64,000 nt of DNA. Source: Corylus avellana. Its lineage: Eukaryota > Streptophyta > Magnoliopsida > Fagales > Betulaceae. This document shows, piece by piece, positions 1 to 9,174 of the stretch; positions within the stretch are counted from its first letter, which is position 1; each line of letters begins with the position of its first letter. Location of the stretch: NCBI RefSeq assembly GCF_901000735.1, contig NC_081546.1, positions 29,655,900 to 29,719,899 of the forward strand. Reading direction: 5' to 3'. The translations under genes and the position numbers were made by a program. The notes under the pieces are model-generated. The model searched no databases, was not told the origin of the DNA, and saw nothing but the letters and a program-made list of their open reading frames with translations.

Positions 1-239
1 CATTGTGGCCAATAATTGCTACTTCGACTTCCTTAGCAAAATTTGTTCTTCTTATAAAGAAACCCGTGTGTATATGTGAGAAGTAGTCGACAGATTTGCT
101 AGTTGCTGACACTTGATAATTTCATCTCTTCTATAAACTTGTTTAACATAATGTAATTTTGTATTTTTTCTGGTAGAAAATTCTATTCTGGTGCATTACA
201 CACTTTGTTTTTCACATGCTTAAGGAACACATGTCATTT

Positions 240-440
240 TTATAAATTGAATTGGAGGAAAACTGTCCCTTTGTCAAGCCTCTGGCTTTTTTGAGTGTAT
301 CAATGCTTTACATCTCCTCTGCGGTAATGTCAATAGTTCTGGTTTACTCGCAAATCTATGATGGGGAGAAGTACAGACGGCATAAGGTAATTAGAGTCGC
401 TTTTTCTTTCACTCTCTCTCCCTCTCTTGGCTAATAGCGT
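240..440 (+). other. Unrecognised coding-like segment at left edge
   Basis: A reading frame of about 45 codons (roughly 252-389) runs into a good splice-donor context (AAG then GTAATT near 388). It encodes one hydrophobic stretch rich in Leu, Ser, Val and Ile, followed by a charged DGEKYRRHK tail, as in a membrane-protein exon. There is no ATG at its start and I see no partner exon within the window. It could be an internal exon of a gene lying further left, a relic, or chance. No family recognised. Confidence 0.2.
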
Positions 441-656
441 TAAACATACTTCAAACCAGTCTTGCTAGCACAGCTCCTTTACGGTATACTTCTGTATGTT
501 TGCTACTATAGATTTATTATGCACCCTGGATTCTTTCATTTATTCTTGTTATCTGGTGTTCTACTTATTAGTGAATTGTATAAGAGAAATGATTGATGTT
601 AATATTTTGCCTATATTTCTCCCATATCATCTTAAAATCAACGAGAAATGCTTCAA

Positions 657-812
657 TCTAATAAAAATTTCACATTTTGCCCATAGAAGTCTACACGGCA
701 AGATGCTATATTAATTTTTTTTGTGGAGGAAAAAAGACAACAAAAAGAAAATGATGTTGCATCTTGCCACGTAGACTTTTATGGGTAAAATATGAAATTT
801 TTATATTCTAGC
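657..812. repeat. Small palindromic MITE
   Basis: Two arms of about 50 bp (658-706 and 759-811) are imperfect inverted copies. Both contain AAAATTTCA, then CCCATA(G/A)AAGTCTAC and GGCAAGATGC. The spacer is AT-rich. Near-identical direct sequences ending AAAATCAAC lie just outside both ends (about 623-642 and 813-830), and could be an old target duplication. There is no coding capacity. Superfamily not assignable. Confidence 0.6.
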
Positions 813-829
813 ATATCTCAAAATCAACC

Positions 830-1586
830 AGTAGATTTGTGAATTTACCTGGACTTAAAAAAATCATGTGATAAGGTGGTTAAGGAAATTAGAATAGAAA
901 GTCTTGGTGACATGTTTTGTTATGACTATGTTAAAGAAGTGAAAACAAGAGTGAAAGATCTGATTTTTATCATCTAGAATTTCTCGCAGTGTCATGATGG
1001 TAGAATTCCATCATGAAAGAAGTTAGGGTTTCATTGGTGACTTCCTGACACTTGGTAGATTTGGCAATTGATGTTAGGACGATTTTTTGACGAAGACAGG
1101 CTGAGACATTTCTGAGTTATATCGTCATGACAAACTTCTGACAGTTATCTAGCCGAAGCAGGTCAAGAGCTTTTGTTCTTCTAGATGCACTACCGCCATG
1201 ACAACTAACTAATGGAACCATGCCTCGAGCTTTGTTCTTCTAGATTTGATATTGTTATGACGACTTTGCAATTATGATGTCAAGAAGACCTTTTTTATTG
1301 GTTTTTTTTTTTTTTTTAAGAGAAAAAGAAAGGCTATCACATTCTAGGAAAAAACTTTAAAACTTGGTTTGAAATTCATCTTGTAATATTTTTAGCTGAA
1401 TTATGTGTCACCATTTTATTCTTCTAGTACATCTAAGGTGCATGCATTGATAATAAATGGCATTTGATTATTAATTTTTTAAACTCTCCAACAAATTTTC
1501 TTGGTTGGTCAAAGAAAGAAAAAGCTATTGCAAGGATAAGAAGCGTCATACATTAATAAAAAATAAAAAAAGGTTGCGATTTATGT
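830..1586. other. Intergenic, no gene seen
   Basis: AT-rich sequence without a convincing ORF. A diffuse repeat of GTTCTTCTAGAT-type words occurs around 1170-1250, and a poly-T run lies near 1300-1318. Nothing here can be assigned. Confidence 0.5.
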
Positions 1587-1796
1587 TGCTCTACGTGTTC
1601 TTGTATAATGTATATTATTCTTATTGAAGAGACAACTTTAGCATTTTCTATTAGAATTTATCTTTTCATGCTCATTGGTTGTAACGGTACCCCTTGCTCG
1701 ATGTGTTATTGTATATTATTCTTATTGAAGAGACAACTTTTACATTTTCTAATAGAATTTATCTTTTGATGCTCATTGGTTGTAACGTTACCCGTT
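1587..1796 (+). promoter_or_regulatory. Tandemly duplicated promoter module of peptide copy 1
   Basis: A unit of about 101-105 bp occurs twice (about 1587-1692 and 1693-1796). Each contains TATATTATTCTTATTGAAGA, then GACAACTTT, AGAATTTATCTTTT and GCTCATTGGTTGTAACG. The same GAAGAGACAA / AGAATTTAT.TTTTCA / GTTGTaa order lies upstream of copy 2 (about 12890-12990) and, on the minus strand, of copy 3 (about 24130-24225). Only copy 1 has it twice. Conservation of this module in the same relative place suggests that whole gene units were duplicated, promoter included. Confidence 0.6.
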
Positions 1797-1899
1797 GATC
1801 AACTAGTTGAAAAATCAATTGCATAAATTTAACACAAAATCAAAAGACAAAAAAAAAAAAAAATGGAATTCCAAACAAGAAAAAGAATTCGAAGGAGAG

Positions 1900-2314
1900 A
1901 TGGGTGTTGTGGCTAATAAGGTTATGAAAAGACTTGTTTTAATGATGATGGTGGTGTTGGCCATATTTGTTCAAGTTGTGATCCAAGCAGACAATCTCTC
2001 TCTCAATCGTCCGCCCTCTCTCACTCCTTTTCTGCCGTTCCCTCCAGCTATCTCTCTTTCTCCATATAATGATGCTAGATCTAAAGCAAATCGTTCAAAT
2101 AAACAAAATACTCCCTAGAATAAACCAAATAAATACTCCTAATAAAACAGTAAGTCTTAATTCAAAATTAAAAGAAGCTCATAGAACATGTAAGAAAAAG
2201 TGTGGAAAAGAGGCCAGAAAAAGGGTGATAAATTCGGGTAGGAGTGCGAACTTCAGGTTGGAATATAATCGATGTCTCAAAGAATGCTTGGAGAAAAAAA
2301 TGCAAGAGCCCTAA
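1900..2314 (+). pseudogene. CX3C-X23-CX3C secreted peptide, copy 1 (frame-broken)
   Basis: The ATG at 1900 (GGAGAGATGGG context shared with copy 2) opens a 72-codon frame ending at 2118. It has a basic start and then a hydrophobic LMMMVVLAIFVQVV core, which reads as a signal peptide, followed by a Pro/Ser-rich linker. The mature domain continues in the next frame (readable 2069-2314). It is strongly cationic, with two CxxxC pairs (CKKKC and CLKEC) separated by exactly 23 residues, and ends KKMQEP. Relative to copy 2, a 2-base gap in the linker accounts for the frame change. CX3C-Xn-CX3C is the cysteine pattern of alpha-hairpinin antimicrobial or inhibitor peptides, but their spacer is usually nearer 10-15, so that link is only an analogy. 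No intron consistent between copies was found. It could be a young pseudogene or a gene whose splicing I cannot see. Confidence 0.55.
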
Positions 2315-2347
2315 GATTTTGAAGTAAGTAAAAATTCTTAACCCATT

Positions 2348-2374
2348 CTCTCTCTCTCTCTCTCTCTCTATTAC
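2348..2374. repeat. (CT)n microsatellite
   Basis: A run of about 12-13 CT units in the 3' flank of peptide copy 1. A CT run sits at the same place after copies 2 (about 13670-13687) and 3 (minus strand, about 23476-23492), so it was part of the duplicated unit. Confidence 0.8.
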
Positions 2375-2509
2375 TTTTAATTAATTTTTAACTTTATTTT
2401 ATTTTGCATAGAAATTTAAGAGTGGTCACAAGATCAATTATTTCGTCTACATTCATCACATTACTTTCAAAGTGCACTTTAATGTATGTTTTGTTCATTC
2501 ATGCATCTT

Positions 2510-3133
2510 AATAATTTGGAGGGAAGATCTAGATCCCTCTTTCATGATAGTAGTGATTGGCGTCTTCTCTGTAGGCTCTACCGGTCTCTGTTTCTGGCGG
2601 GTTGCTTTAGATTTAGATTTGATCGTTTTCTTCAGCCAACGCGTGTCTTCCGAAAGGATGTCTACGATGCCGTGCTTCTCCACTGCTGCTTGTGGGGGTT
2701 GTTGTTTTTGTTTTTTGTTGTTGTTGTTGTTGTTTGTTTATTATTGTTGTTGTTGTTTTTATTTTATGGTCCTAGCCGTTGGGCTGAGGACGTGAATAAT
2801 GTTTCTGGCTTTCGGGTCGAGAGGGGAATGGTTTGGGTGTGAGTATTTTGCTCATACCTGAGAAATAGCTTCATGTGCTCCCGAAAGAAGTCTGCGTTAG
2901 CAGATCTGTTATATAATCTGAAGATCGGGCTGGGATAGCGGATGTTTGATGTCATAGATTGGTTTTTTATTGTAAGATCTGTTATGTTTTCAATTTTTTG
3001 ACGTGTAATCTTTTAGCTTTAGCTATGATCTTGTAGAACTATATGTTATGTGATTGTAAGAGCTTTTATGCTCTTGACCACTATTAATGAAATTATATTG
3101 ATTTTCCCTAAAAAATAAATAAATAATTTGGAG
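2510..3133 (+). mobile_element. Truncated LINE 3' end with 12-bp target duplication
   Basis: The insert at 2522-3121 is flanked by exact copies of AATAATTTGGAG (2510-2521 and 3122-3133). It ends in an A-rich tail (CCCTAAAAAATAAATAA). Its 3' part, with TTGGGCTGAGGACGTGAATAA, a 'GCGGATG..TTGATGTCATAGAT' segment and 'TTTATGCTC', matches the LINE tail at 26290-26610, so the two are the same non-LTR family. The interior has Gly/Phe codon runs and TTG-repeat low complexity but no open domain. It inserted about 200 bp downstream of peptide copy 1. Confidence 0.75.
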
Positions 3134-3645
3134 AGTAGAAACCTACAAAGTTATAGCATATCTAATAATGCCCCCCAAAAGCTCTAAAACTATCACCATA
3201 AGCTTTTGTGCAACCCCCAAGAAAAAAAAAAATCTTGGGCCAATACATCTAAGCTAAAAGAGTCACCAAATCCATTAGATCTTCAATTTTAATTCTTTGT
3301 TAAATAAGAATCATAATACTGGTATTGTTTACTGAAAAAAAAAAAAAAAAAAAAAAAAATACAACAACAACGAATTTGAGACATGAATTAATCCAACAAT
3401 CTTTACTTTGGGGACCAAAAAGTTTCATGTTTCCCAATCTTCTGATTGTTCCTATTAGATGTCTAGTGTTAGATATACAATATGATTCGATCCATATATA
3501 TATTAGGTTTACATTCCTTATAGGATATTTCCTTCTAGGATTGATTGTAATCAAATTATCATTTATCTTCACCAACCTCAATTCTCCTATAAACATGAGA
3601 CATTTGCAATGTAAACATTACTAAGCAATAAGAACAAAATGTAGC
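3134..3645. other. Intergenic with poly-A tract
   Basis: AT-rich, with a 25-base A run at 3334-3359. ORFs on both strands are created by the homopolymer and carry no recognisable domain. Confidence 0.5.
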
Positions 3646-3994
3646 ACCATCAAGGGTGGTGGTTCCATGGCCCAAGAAAATTTTCAAAGTGGTTAAGACA
3701 TGTACTAGGACGTGGGTTCGAATCTTTGCAAATGAGAATCTCCTCATATGTCTAATTAGTATTAGCTGTCTTGGATTTTCATTGATGACCTAGTGGGGCT
3801 AGGTCAAGCGGACTTGAGAGAGTGTTTGTGGTTTCCACCGTTTAGGCCTATTCTGTATGACCCCCAACGGGTAGGTGCTATTATGGTCACACCCGGTTAT
3901 GATAGTCACAATTAGTCTCCAGCCTATTTTTTTAGAAAAAAAAAAAAAAAACAAACAAACAAACAAAACAAAACCAAAAACAAATTGTAGCCAT
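3637..3994 (+). mobile_element. tRNA-derived SINE with target duplication
   Basis: The body at about 3651-3980 carries pol III promoter-like boxes: a box A-like GTGGTTAAGACATG near 3690 and a box B GGGTTCGAATC at about 3715-3725. A unique SINE body follows, then an A-rich (CAAA)n tail. Flanks ACAAAATGTAGCaCCAT (about 3634-3650) and ACAAATTGTAGCCATT (about 3980-3995) look like a mutated target-site duplication. Box order sets the + orientation. There is no coding capacity. Confidence 0.65.
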
Positions 3995-5261
3995 TTTGAA
4001 ATAAATTTTATTAAAAATTCATGTGCATCTCACATGCTATTAAAAAAAGAGACATATGTCATTTTTCTAGATTAGAATAGAGGAAATTCCTCCAACATAG
4101 TTTAAAAGAAAACTCTCTCCAATGTCTCAAGTCAACCAAGAGTTATGGTACAAATCTATAAAAGAACCTTTTATTTTTTATTTTTTGGCTTTGCTCAAAG
4201 GTAACAAGTCGCTAATATATACTTAATACCAATGCATAAATCTGTAATTTTCGTGTTTTTGGACAAAAAGTCATCAAAATTAGTATTTTACATCATGTGT
4301 AATCCCAAATTAAGGTGTTGGATTATTTATAAATTTTTGGGTGATTACTTTTTCCAAGTTTGACATGATTGCTCCTATTTTCTGATGAAGTAGCCTTTTA
4401 TTTTTATTTGTATGTTAGTAGTTGATCTAACATAAAATCAAATACAAAATTGAAAATAGTAGTTTTCATGACTTCTATTAAACATGAAATGCTCCTTTAA
4501 ATATTTTCGATAATATTGGACAGAAAATCCTCTAGAACGATCTACTATAAAAGTTAGAAGCGTTCAAATTAAATATGACACAAAAATTTAGGTGATATGA
4601 AAAAAAAAAAAAAAAAAACATAATTTCTTTCTATGCTGGAATAAAGTAATTTTTGTACTGAAAAAAAAAAAAAAAAAAATCCTCTAATACAACAATGAAA
4701 TTATGTACGTGTCACTTGTGGGGTGATTTGGGTGAAAAACTTTGAATTCCATAAACATAAATAGAGTAATTTATGTTATATTTTACATTGCCCAAATGTA
4801 ATAGAATTTCTATTATGTATTTTTTTGAACTCACTAATGTTATTTATGCATGCAATATCATGGCCAGGTCCAGGTTGAGGTTGACATACAAATGCTTATT
4901 TAGAAACCAGATTATAAAAGCTACAAGGACCTATTTTTAAGTTAAGTGGGAAAGTTTAAGATTTATTTCAACGTTACACGTTTTACGCAAATTGATCTTG
5001 CTTATGTTGTTCAATGTCGTTCTCCAAACTAACCGTTTTAACTTGGTTGAGAATTTACTTACCGAGGATTTCACCCCTTTTTATTTTTCCCTTTTTCAGG
5101 ATTTTAGATGGATGATATAGGTGGTCGAGATGCATAGGCTTTTGGGGAAAATCATTACATTCACTTATTTATTCAATTATTTTACTTTTGGTACGTTTAT
5201 GTTGTGTCAAACTATACCATGTATTTGACTTATAAGTTATGTTATAATGCATTTATTATGT
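3995..5261. other. Intergenic, AT-rich
   Basis: No ORF with a recognisable domain on either strand. Contains A runs at about 4600-4618 and 4661-4678. No tRNA or structured RNA recognised. Confidence 0.5.
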
Positions 5262-6998
5262 GCTAAGCAGAGTGTATTCTTGTTGCCCAAAACCTTATGC
5301 AAAGACATTAACTCCATGATGTTTACATTTTGATGGGGTAATAAGGATAATGAGTCAAAGATGGCGTGGATGAGTTGGGAGAAAATGGGATGGACTAAGG
5401 AGAAGGGTGGATTGGGCTTTCGTGACTTAGAGAGCTTCAAATTAATTTGGCACTACTAGCAAAACAAGGGTGGAGAATTCATCAAAATCCAAGTTTGCTA
5501 GTAGCTAAGATTTTTAAAGAAAAATACTATCCTCATGGCAACTTTTTGGAGACACCTTTGGGCCGGTCACCTTCATAAGCTTCGAGGAGTATCTGGACGA
5601 CTCGAAAAGTGCTAAAGAATGGGTTGGTATGGAGGGTGGGCGACGGATGTTCTACTATAAATATATGGGGGAACAAATTGGTGGAGAAGGCGATAACCTA
5701 CTCCATCCAATCCCTAGCCCGGGTTTTAGGAAAAGAAGCAAAAGTAAATGAGCTCATTGATGGTGATACCAATTGGTGGAACATGAACCTTCTGGCAGAT
5801 ATATTCACGGCTGAGGAAGTGGAAAAAATAGGAAGCTTGCCAACATGCCCGAATAAACAACTGGATCATCTTGCATGGGTTGGAAACAAAAATAGGATTT
5901 TCTTAGTCCGAAGTGCATACCATATGGAGTGTGATAGGAAGAAGATGGAGAAGGGTAGTAGTTCATCCATTCCTAGTACGTCTTCTCTCTGAAAGGCCAT
6001 TTGGGAAATTAAAGTTCCTAGGGCGATGGCTATGTTCCTGTGGAAAGCTTGCAAGAACATCTTGCCTACGAAGGATAACCTTTTCAAGCGTGGCATTTCC
6101 CTAGATCCTCTATGTCCAATCTGTGGCAGGAAGACGGAAATGGTTGGGCATATTCTTTGGAGCTGTCCGGCTTCGAAGGATGTGTGGTTTGATAACTCTA
6201 AGAGAATTCAGAAAAGCAAAAGTGATGAAAATAGTTTCCTTAATATTTTCGAGAAGTTTTTGGGGAATTGGGAGGCTGAAGAGATCCAATGGTTTGCTTT
6301 TGTGGCTCGTCAAGTGTGGTTTAGGAGAAACAAGGTTGTCTTTGATGATGAGTTTATTACCCCAGTAGTAGTGAACCGAATAGCCATTGAACAGATGGAG
6401 TGGTTTCTGTTAGCAAACACTCGTCCAACAAGTGTACTACCACGAAGCCCCAAAGGCCAAGAAACACAGTGGAAGAAACCTCCAAAGAGGTGGATGAAGA
6501 TCAATTGGGATGCCTCAGTTGATAGCAAGGGGAGGAGAATAGGGGTGGAGTTGTGGTACGTGATCATGAAGGTGTTTTGGTAGCAGCAAAATGCACTACA
6601 CGTCCTTTCATCTCAAACCCAATTGTGGCGGAAGCCATAGGTGCTTGGTGTGCTATTGACATGGGACGCCAACTGGAGCTCACGCACGTCAAGCTGGAGA
6701 GGGATTCTCTTGAGGTTATCCAAGCACTCAGGCACGATGGTAAGTGCTGGACCAATTATGGGCACTTGATAAATGATGTCAAAACACTACTACATGGGAA
6801 GCCAAACAAGGACTTTAATCATGTAAAAAGATTAGCCAACGTAGCTGCTTATGCTAGCTCGAATGGCATTATCTATAGAGGACCACATGTGAGTAGATGA
6901 TATTCCCGTTTATATACGCGATATTGTAAGCGACGAGTAAGCAATTTTTGAGTAATGAAAGAAGCGAATCCATTTTCAAAAAAAAAAAAAAAAAAAAA
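5262..6998 (+). pseudogene. L1-type LINE, 3' half (RT thumb, zf-RVT, RNase H)
   Basis: A 5'-truncated plant non-LTR retrotransposon relic. Reading in order across frame changes: the end of the RT domain (FLLPKTLC near 5276, WGNKDNESK near 5335, GGLGFRDLESFN near 5410), a connecting region (LVWRVGDG near 5625), the zinc-knuckle-like zf-RVT (AMAMFLWKACKNILPTKDN from 6022, CPICGRK near 6118, HILWSCP near 6150), then an RNase H domain (KINWDASVD near 6500, VRDHEGVLVAAK near 6556, LERDSLEVIQAL near 6700). It ends in poly-A at 6978-6998. At least three frameshifts or stops (for example near 5332, 5990 and 6550) make it non-functional. No clear target duplication was found. Confidence 0.9.
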
Positions 6999-7279
6999 TC
7001 TTATGCTTGTGTAAATTATTGTTTTCTCATGACATACATTATAATGATTAATTAGTAACCTTAATTTGCTCCTTTAAGACTTTGAAGTTAACAACCAAGC
7101 ATGAGGTGTTACAACTAATATTAATGTATGGATCTAAATGTTGGAGATTAAACAAATCATAATAGTGAGGAGGAAAAGTAACTCTAGATTGCCCGACCAT
7201 ATAAAAAATAAGGAAGCTCACTTTTATAGCTTCTTAAAAAGAGTTTAATTAAGAACTAGATTTCATAAATATATTATAT
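6999..7279. other. Intergenic spacer
   Basis: AT-rich spacer between the LINE tail and the nested MITE pair. No ORF or motif of note. Confidence 0.5.
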
Positions 7280-7658
7280 ATAGTAATAAGTCCTTTTACG
7301 CACAGTTAAAGTACTTAAATCCCTATTAACCTACTAGAATAGTGAGGGACCTGGATCCTCTCAATTTCCTTTGAAATTGAGAGGATCCAGGTCCCTTATT
7401 TTGCAAGAGTAGAATTGTCATTTCACTTTTTTTGGACAATTCTACCCTTGTAGAAAGGAGGACCGGCTCCTCTTTATTTCCTTTGAAATTGAGAGGATCC
7501 TTCTCCAATAGTGAGGTGGCTACGCGGCTACTCTTGCCAAATCTATGGGGAATTTGTGTAGCCACCCCTGCCAAATTACTGCGTGGCTACATATTGTTTT
7601 GGCAAGTTAGTAGGGATTTAAGTACTTCAATTGTATGTGGACAAACTTATTTATTATT
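7280..7658. mobile_element. Outer MITE, split by an inner MITE
   Basis: Terminal inverted arms at about 7282-7336 and 7594-7656 share AAGTACTTAAATCCCTA and TTAAC-type continuation; in the right arm this reads as TAGGGATTTAAGTACTTCAA. The interior has a repeated GTGGCTAC word. A related half element lies at about 14594-14720 without the inner insert, giving an empty-site comparison. Non-autonomous, with no coding capacity. Confidence 0.6.
7338..7515. mobile_element. Inner Mutator-type MITE with 9-bp TSD and hairpin arms
   Basis: A 160-bp element (7347-7506) is bounded by exact 9-bp copies of AATAGTGAG (7338-7346 and 7507-7515). Its ends are inverted (GGACCTGGATCCTCTC at the left; GGAGAAGGATCCTCTC read from the right). 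A 9-bp TSD is typical of Mutator-like elements. Each arm is itself a hairpin: 7346-7395 is a perfect 23-bp stem with a 4-base loop. The middle (AGAATTGTCA / GGACAATTCTA) is also inverted. Confidence 0.7.
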
Positions 7659-8013
7659 GTGTAGAATGCTAACATGACTACTCTGTTTTGGAGTATGTAA
7701 AAAGGCCAAATTTAGAGTTAATCCTTAATAAATTTAAACCACTTAGAGAGAGAAGGTCTCGATAAAACTTTCTTCCTTCCGATGACGTTTTTTTTTTTTT
7801 TTTTTTTTTTTTTTCACCGGTGGTGCGGCTATTAGGGGATGATGGATGGTTCTCCCTCCCTCCCTCCTCCTTTGTTCCAAATATGACCGTTAGAGCAACA
7901 AATATTCAAAAATATGACCGTTAGGAAAAGATAAACTTTCAAAAATATAAATGTTAGAGAAAGAATAAAGAAATTTTTGATAAATAATATTTAAATAGAA
8001 TAGTGAAAGTTGA
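7659..8013. other. Intergenic with long poly-T
   Basis: Contains a T run of about 27-30 bases (7788-7814) and repeated 'ATATGACCGTTAG' words at 7880-7925. No gene seen. Confidence 0.5.
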
Positions 8014-8400
8014 TAACTAAAAGGGTAAATATATTATAAATCCCTGAGTTAACGCGCCAAAATTGTAAAAACCCTAAGTTTTTTTTTTTTTTTTTTTTTT
8101 TTTTCGAATTTTTCGAATTTTTCAAATTTTTACTCCCCCGGTTAATAGAAATGCCAAATAAATCCCCGCCGTTAAATTTTCTCAAATTTTTTTAATGCCC
8201 GTTAGTCCCAATCAAAACTCACTGTTTTGATTAGGACTAACTTCAGTCCAATTTTTGATCGGACACAACGCTGGAAAGCAAAGGAAACACAAGAGAGTCG
8301 GAGACAATGCATTTGCAAGCAGAAGTATAAATTTCACAGTTCACTAGACACCACCGCATACATAAACTCCATAAGACAATTACAAGTTTCTCGACTCTAC

Positions 8401-8439
<39 letters not shown>

Positions 8440-8748
8440 GCATTGGTTTCTCCGGTGGAGAACTGTGAAATTTATACTTTTGCTTGCAAATGCGTTGTCT
8501 CCGACTCTCCGGTGTTTCCTTTGCTTTCCGGCGTTCTCTTCAGTCAAAAACAGGACTGAAGTTAGTACTAATCAAAACGGTGCGTTTTGTTTGGGACTAA
8601 TGGGTGTTAAACAAATTTAAGAAAATTTAACGGTGAGAATTTATTTGACATTTCAATTAACCTAGGGAGTAAAAAAAAAAAACTTAGGGATTTTACAATT
8701 TTTGACACGTTGACTCAGGGATTTATAATATATTTACCTTAACTAAAA
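8014..8748. mobile_element. 717-bp Mutator-like foldback with 9-bp TSD
   Basis: The element (8023-8739) is flanked by exact 9-bp TAACTAAAA (8014-8022 and 8740-8748). The left arm (8023-8345) and right arm (8461-8739) are extended inverted copies, starting GGGTAAATATATTATAAATC on the left and AGGTAAATATATTATAAATC read from the right. The arms cover nearly the whole element. The loop (about 8346-8460) holds a (CT)n run. The left arm has gained a 26-base T run and TCGAATTTT repeats. There is no transposase. Long TIRs plus a 9-bp TSD indicate a non-autonomous MULE. Confidence 0.8.
8402..8436. repeat. (CT)n microsatellite in the foldback loop
   Basis: About 17 CT units, located between the two arms of the Mutator-like foldback. 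Confidence 0.9.
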
Positions 8749-8779
8749 TTTCCATATTACTCTTTTCGAACCACTACAT

Positions 8780-9174
8780 TATGTCAAAGGATAACCTACG
8801 GCGAAAGTGGAGTAGTGACGAAAGATTTATGCATGTTTTACTGTACATCTAGGGAAATGGTTGCACATGTTTTATATGACTGCTCAGGATGTATGGGGGG
8901 CATGTGGGCGACTGATCCAAAAAAGTTCATGTGTTGGAGTAGGTTTTCTTGACATTTTTTCGTATTCTTGAGCTCCCGTTGCCAAAAAAAAAAAAAAAAA
9001 CAAAAAAAGAGGAGAGCTGGCACTCGTTGTAGTTATTGCCTGGAGTATACGACACAAATGCAACACGGTAGTCCACGGAGGGGTGTTTACGCATCCCAAT
9101 TCCACTGTAAAAGAATCTGAGGGTTTCTTGCAACAGTTCTGGACATCCATGGAGATGATGGATGATAGTGCTCG
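8780..9174 (+). pseudogene. LINE remnant, 5' piece (zf-RVT region)
   Basis: Readable pieces in different frames include CMFYCTSREMVAHVLYDCSGC (zf-RVT signature, about 8830-8890) and ALVVVIAWSIRHKCN / VVHGGVFTHPNS (linker before RNase H, about 9020-9100). An internal A run (about 8984-9000) breaks it. The element is interrupted at 9174 by an LTR and resumes at 11313. Confidence 0.7.

Noticed and set aside
2099..2160. Intron joining signal-peptide and cysteine frames of peptide copy 1
   Set aside because: A donor-like CAGTAAGT occurs, but it lies after the frame change and is not conserved in copies 2 or 3.
2472..2842. Cys/Phe/Leu-rich ORFs as a novel membrane protein
   Set aside because: They lie inside a LINE insert with target duplications, and the composition comes from TTG/TTT low-complexity runs.
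5237..5440. Minus-strand ORF near 5.3 kb
   Set aside because: It is the reverse of LINE coding sequence on the plus strand, which has clear RT-region motifs.
8227..8559. 110-aa ORF with Ser-Leu repeats
   Set aside because: Spans the (CT)n loop and arms of the Mutator-like foldback. A mirrored ORF appears on the other strand, as expected for an inverted repeat.
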